From positions 186,001 through 250,000 of the forward strand of contig NZ_CP008852.1 in the NCBI RefSeq assembly GCF_000725345.1: a stretch of DNA of 64,000 nt. The letters run 5' to 3'. This DNA is from Pelosinus sp. UFO1 (GTDB taxonomy: Bacteria; Bacillota; Negativicutes; DSM-13327). A program made the position numbers and the translations under genes. Positions 62,545 through 64,000 of this stretch are shown here, piece by piece; the stretch's first letter is position 1, and each line of letters begins with the position of its first letter. A model generated the notes under the pieces. The model had not been told where the DNA came from and made no database searches. It worked only from the letters and a program-made list of their open reading frames with translations.

Positions 62545-63207
62545 ATGAGTAACAAACACGTGAGCGTTGAACAAGTAAGTCAATCCTTTAAAGATGGTAT
62601 GACAGTAATGGTTGGTGGTTTCTTGGGTGTGGGTGCACCTGAGTTATTAGTAAAAGCTATTTTGGACAAGGAGATTAAAGACATTACCTTGATTACAAGT
62701 GATACTGGCTTTGTTGATAAGGGGGTGGGACCATTAATCGTTAAGCATCAGGTAACGAAAGTGATTGCGTCCCATGTTGGTACCAATGCTGAGACGGGTA
62801 GGCAAATGATCGCTGGAGAAATGTTGGTAGAGTTAGTGCCCCAAGGAACCTTGGCAGAAAGAATACGTTGTGGGGGATCAGGTTTAGGCGGTGTACTGAC
62901 TCCAACGGGTGTGGGCACTATCGTGGAAGAAAATAAACAAAAATTGTGCGTTGATGGTGTGGAGTATCTTTTGGAGAAGGCCTTACGCGCAGATATAGCT
63001 TTATTAAAGGCGAAAAAGGCGGATCGAGCCGGCAACTTGATTTATGACAAGTCTGCTCGCAATTTTAACCCAGTTATGGCTTTGGCTGCTGATCTTGTCA
63101 TTGTAGAAGTTGATGAATTAGTAGAGAATGGGGAAATTGACCCTGATGAAGTGATGACGCCGGGCGTACTTGTGGATCAAATCATATGTATAGGAGGCTG
63201 CAAATAA
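62545..63207 (+). CDS. atoD: Acetate/acetoacetyl-CoA transferase, alpha subunit
   Basis: This is the subunit A of a 3-oxoacid/acyl-CoA transferase, 220 residues, which moves CoA between short-chain acyl groups. It shows [18 protein letters not shown] near the start and the CoA-binding [16 protein letters not shown] (about 110). TAGGAGG precedes the ATG. It joins the beta-subunit gene through a TAATG overlap. Confidence 0.92.
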   Translation: MSNKHVSVEQVSQSFKDGMTVMVGGFLGVGAPELLVKAILDKEIKDITLITSDTGFVDKGVGPLIVKHQVTKVIASHVGTNAETGRQMIAGEMLVELVPQGTLAERIRCGGSGLGGVLTPTGVGTIVEENKQKLCVDGVEYLLEKALRADIALLKAKKADRAGNLIYDKSARNFNPVMALAADLVIVEVDELVENGEIDPDEVMTPGVLVDQIICIGGCK

Positions 63208-63860
63208 TGAATGCAAAAGAAATAATTGCAAGAAGAGTAGCACTAGAAATGCAAGATGGAGATGTTGTAAATCTGGGGATTGGCTTACCTACAATGGTAG
63301 CAAATTATCTGCCTGAAGGCATCAGTGTGATTCTACAGTCGGAGAATGGTTTTGTTGGTCTGTGCAGCGTGGGGGCAACTCCTGACGATAATCTGGTTAA
63401 TGCAGGTGGACAACATTGTGGTATTCAGCTTGGTGGTGCTACCTTTGATAGTGCAATGTCCTTTTCTTTAATCCGTGGCGGACATGTTGATGTCACTGTA
63501 CTGGGTGGATTGCAGGTAGATCAACATGGTAATTTGGCGAACTGGATGGTGCCAGGAAAAATGGTTCCCGGTATGGGAGGGGCCATGGATTTAGTGACAG
63601 GCGCTAAAAAAGTTATTGTTGCTATGGAGCATTGTGCTAAAGATGGTACTGCTAAAATTTTAAAAGAGTGCACCTTGCCGCTAACTGGTAAGGGAAAAGT
63701 GAATGTTCTTGTGACGGAATTAGGTGTATTTCGCGTAGCGCCAGAAGGTCTTATATTGGAAGAAATTGCTCCCGGGGTAGAGGTAGAGAGTATTGTAGCC
63801 AAAACGGAAGCAACACTAATTATCAGTTCAGATCTTAAAACGATGCAGAACCTTACATAA
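63207..63860 (+). CDS. atoA: Acetate/acetoacetyl-CoA transferase, beta subunit
   Basis: This is the catalytic subunit of the transferase, 217 residues. The active-site Glu that forms the CoA thioester lies in LQSENGFVG (about 46). [17 protein letters not shown] and [18 protein letters not shown] complete the signature. ATG 63207 has TAGGAGG within the end of atoD and overlaps its stop by one base. It acts with the atoD product and the AtoE-like carrier encoded next. Confidence 0.92.
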   Translation: MNAKEIIARRVALEMQDGDVVNLGIGLPTMVANYLPEGISVILQSENGFVGLCSVGATPDDNLVNAGGQHCGIQLGGATFDSAMSFSLIRGGHVDVTVLGGLQVDQHGNLANWMVPGKMVPGMGGAMDLVTGAKKVIVAMEHCAKDGTAKILKECTLPLTGKGKVNVLVTELGVFRVAPEGLILEEIAPGVEVESIVAKTEATLIISSDLKTMQNLT

Positions 63861-63888
63861 AAAAAATGTGAAAAAGGGGGAAAAATAT

Positions 63889-64000
63889 ATGGTCAATGCA
63901 ATCGCAAGATTTTTTACGAATATAGTAAATCGCTTTTTACCGGATCCGTTGGTTTTCGCTATCTTATTAACGATTCTTGTTTTTTTCTTAGGTATTACTA
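63889..64000 (+). CDS. atoE: Short-chain fatty acid transporter AtoE-like (5' part only)
   Basis: Only 37 codons are visible before the window ends. The product begins MVNAIARFFTNIVNRFLPDP, then a hydrophobic helix (LVFAILLTILVFFLGIT). This start resembles AtoE short-chain fatty acid carriers, and the gene order atoD-atoA-atoE supports it. AAGGGGG precedes the ATG. The call rests mostly on context. Confidence 0.7.
   Translation, partial: MVNAIARFFTNIVNRFLPDPLVFAILLTILVFFLGIT

Overview
The window reads as a chromosome segment of a low-GC, outer-membrane-bearing Firmicute (Negativicutes, most likely Sporomusaceae and Pelosinus-like; this placement is inferred). The signs are Gram-positive style AGGAGG ribosome sites, many intrinsic terminators and AT-rich codon use, found together with proteins that need an outer membrane: an SLH-domain porin, a small outer-membrane beta barrel and a type I secretion apparatus. 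No rRNA, tRNA, CRISPR array, transposase or prophage was recognised.

Layout. 1-5.1 kb: a sigma-54 activator with a PrpR-type sensor (minus strand, cut by the window edge) faces an operon for a DASS-type anion transporter and a LeuCD/aconitase-type hydro-lyase, with a perfect -24/-12 promoter and an 11+11 bp inverted repeat between them. 5.4-8.3 kb: lutABC lactate oxidation. 8.7-14.3 kb: YjdM/PhnA-like protein, MFS carrier, ArnT-like GT39 glycosyltransferase and an OmpR/HK pair. 15-21 kb: DcuC carrier, peptidase T, glucuronate isomerase and several very small genes. 21.2-25.5 kb: ornithine/alanine racemase-like enzyme with a GNAT, flavin reductase, PBP2. 25.7-34.2 kb: a second sigma-54 activator facing an amide/peptide operon (YjeM-like permease, asparaginase, SLH porin, M29 aminopeptidase, C26 amidohydrolase) with its own -24/-12 promoter. 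34.5-42.7 kb: a type I secretion cluster with two HlyB-like transporters around one HlyD, plus small proteins and an outer-membrane barrel. 43.4-50.4 kb: GGDEF-EAL protein, secreted protein, thiamine pyrophosphokinase, ThiT, aromatic-acid-exporter-like protein. 50.7-56.8 kb: YtrA-type GntR/ABC operon, MBL hydrolase, flavin/redox enzymes. 57-59 kb: small genes and a methyltransferase. 59.1-64 kb: AtoSC-like two-component system followed by atoD-atoA-atoE, again with a -24/-12 promoter.

How it works together. Three separate catabolic modules each pair a sigma-54 activator with an adjacent TGGC-N9-TTGC promoter, so RpoN control of organic acid, amide/peptide and short-chain fatty acid use is the main theme. 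A second theme is a set of four promoters sharing 11-bp-spaced TGTCA direct repeats exactly 16 nt before a -10 box. They look like Pho boxes, and all four drive very small proteins; two of those are paralogues and one resembles an immunity protein. A third theme is two families of short structured dispersed repeats (A, about 97 bp, and B, 93-99 bp) placed just downstream of genes. All functional calls come from reading motifs by eye; no database search was run.
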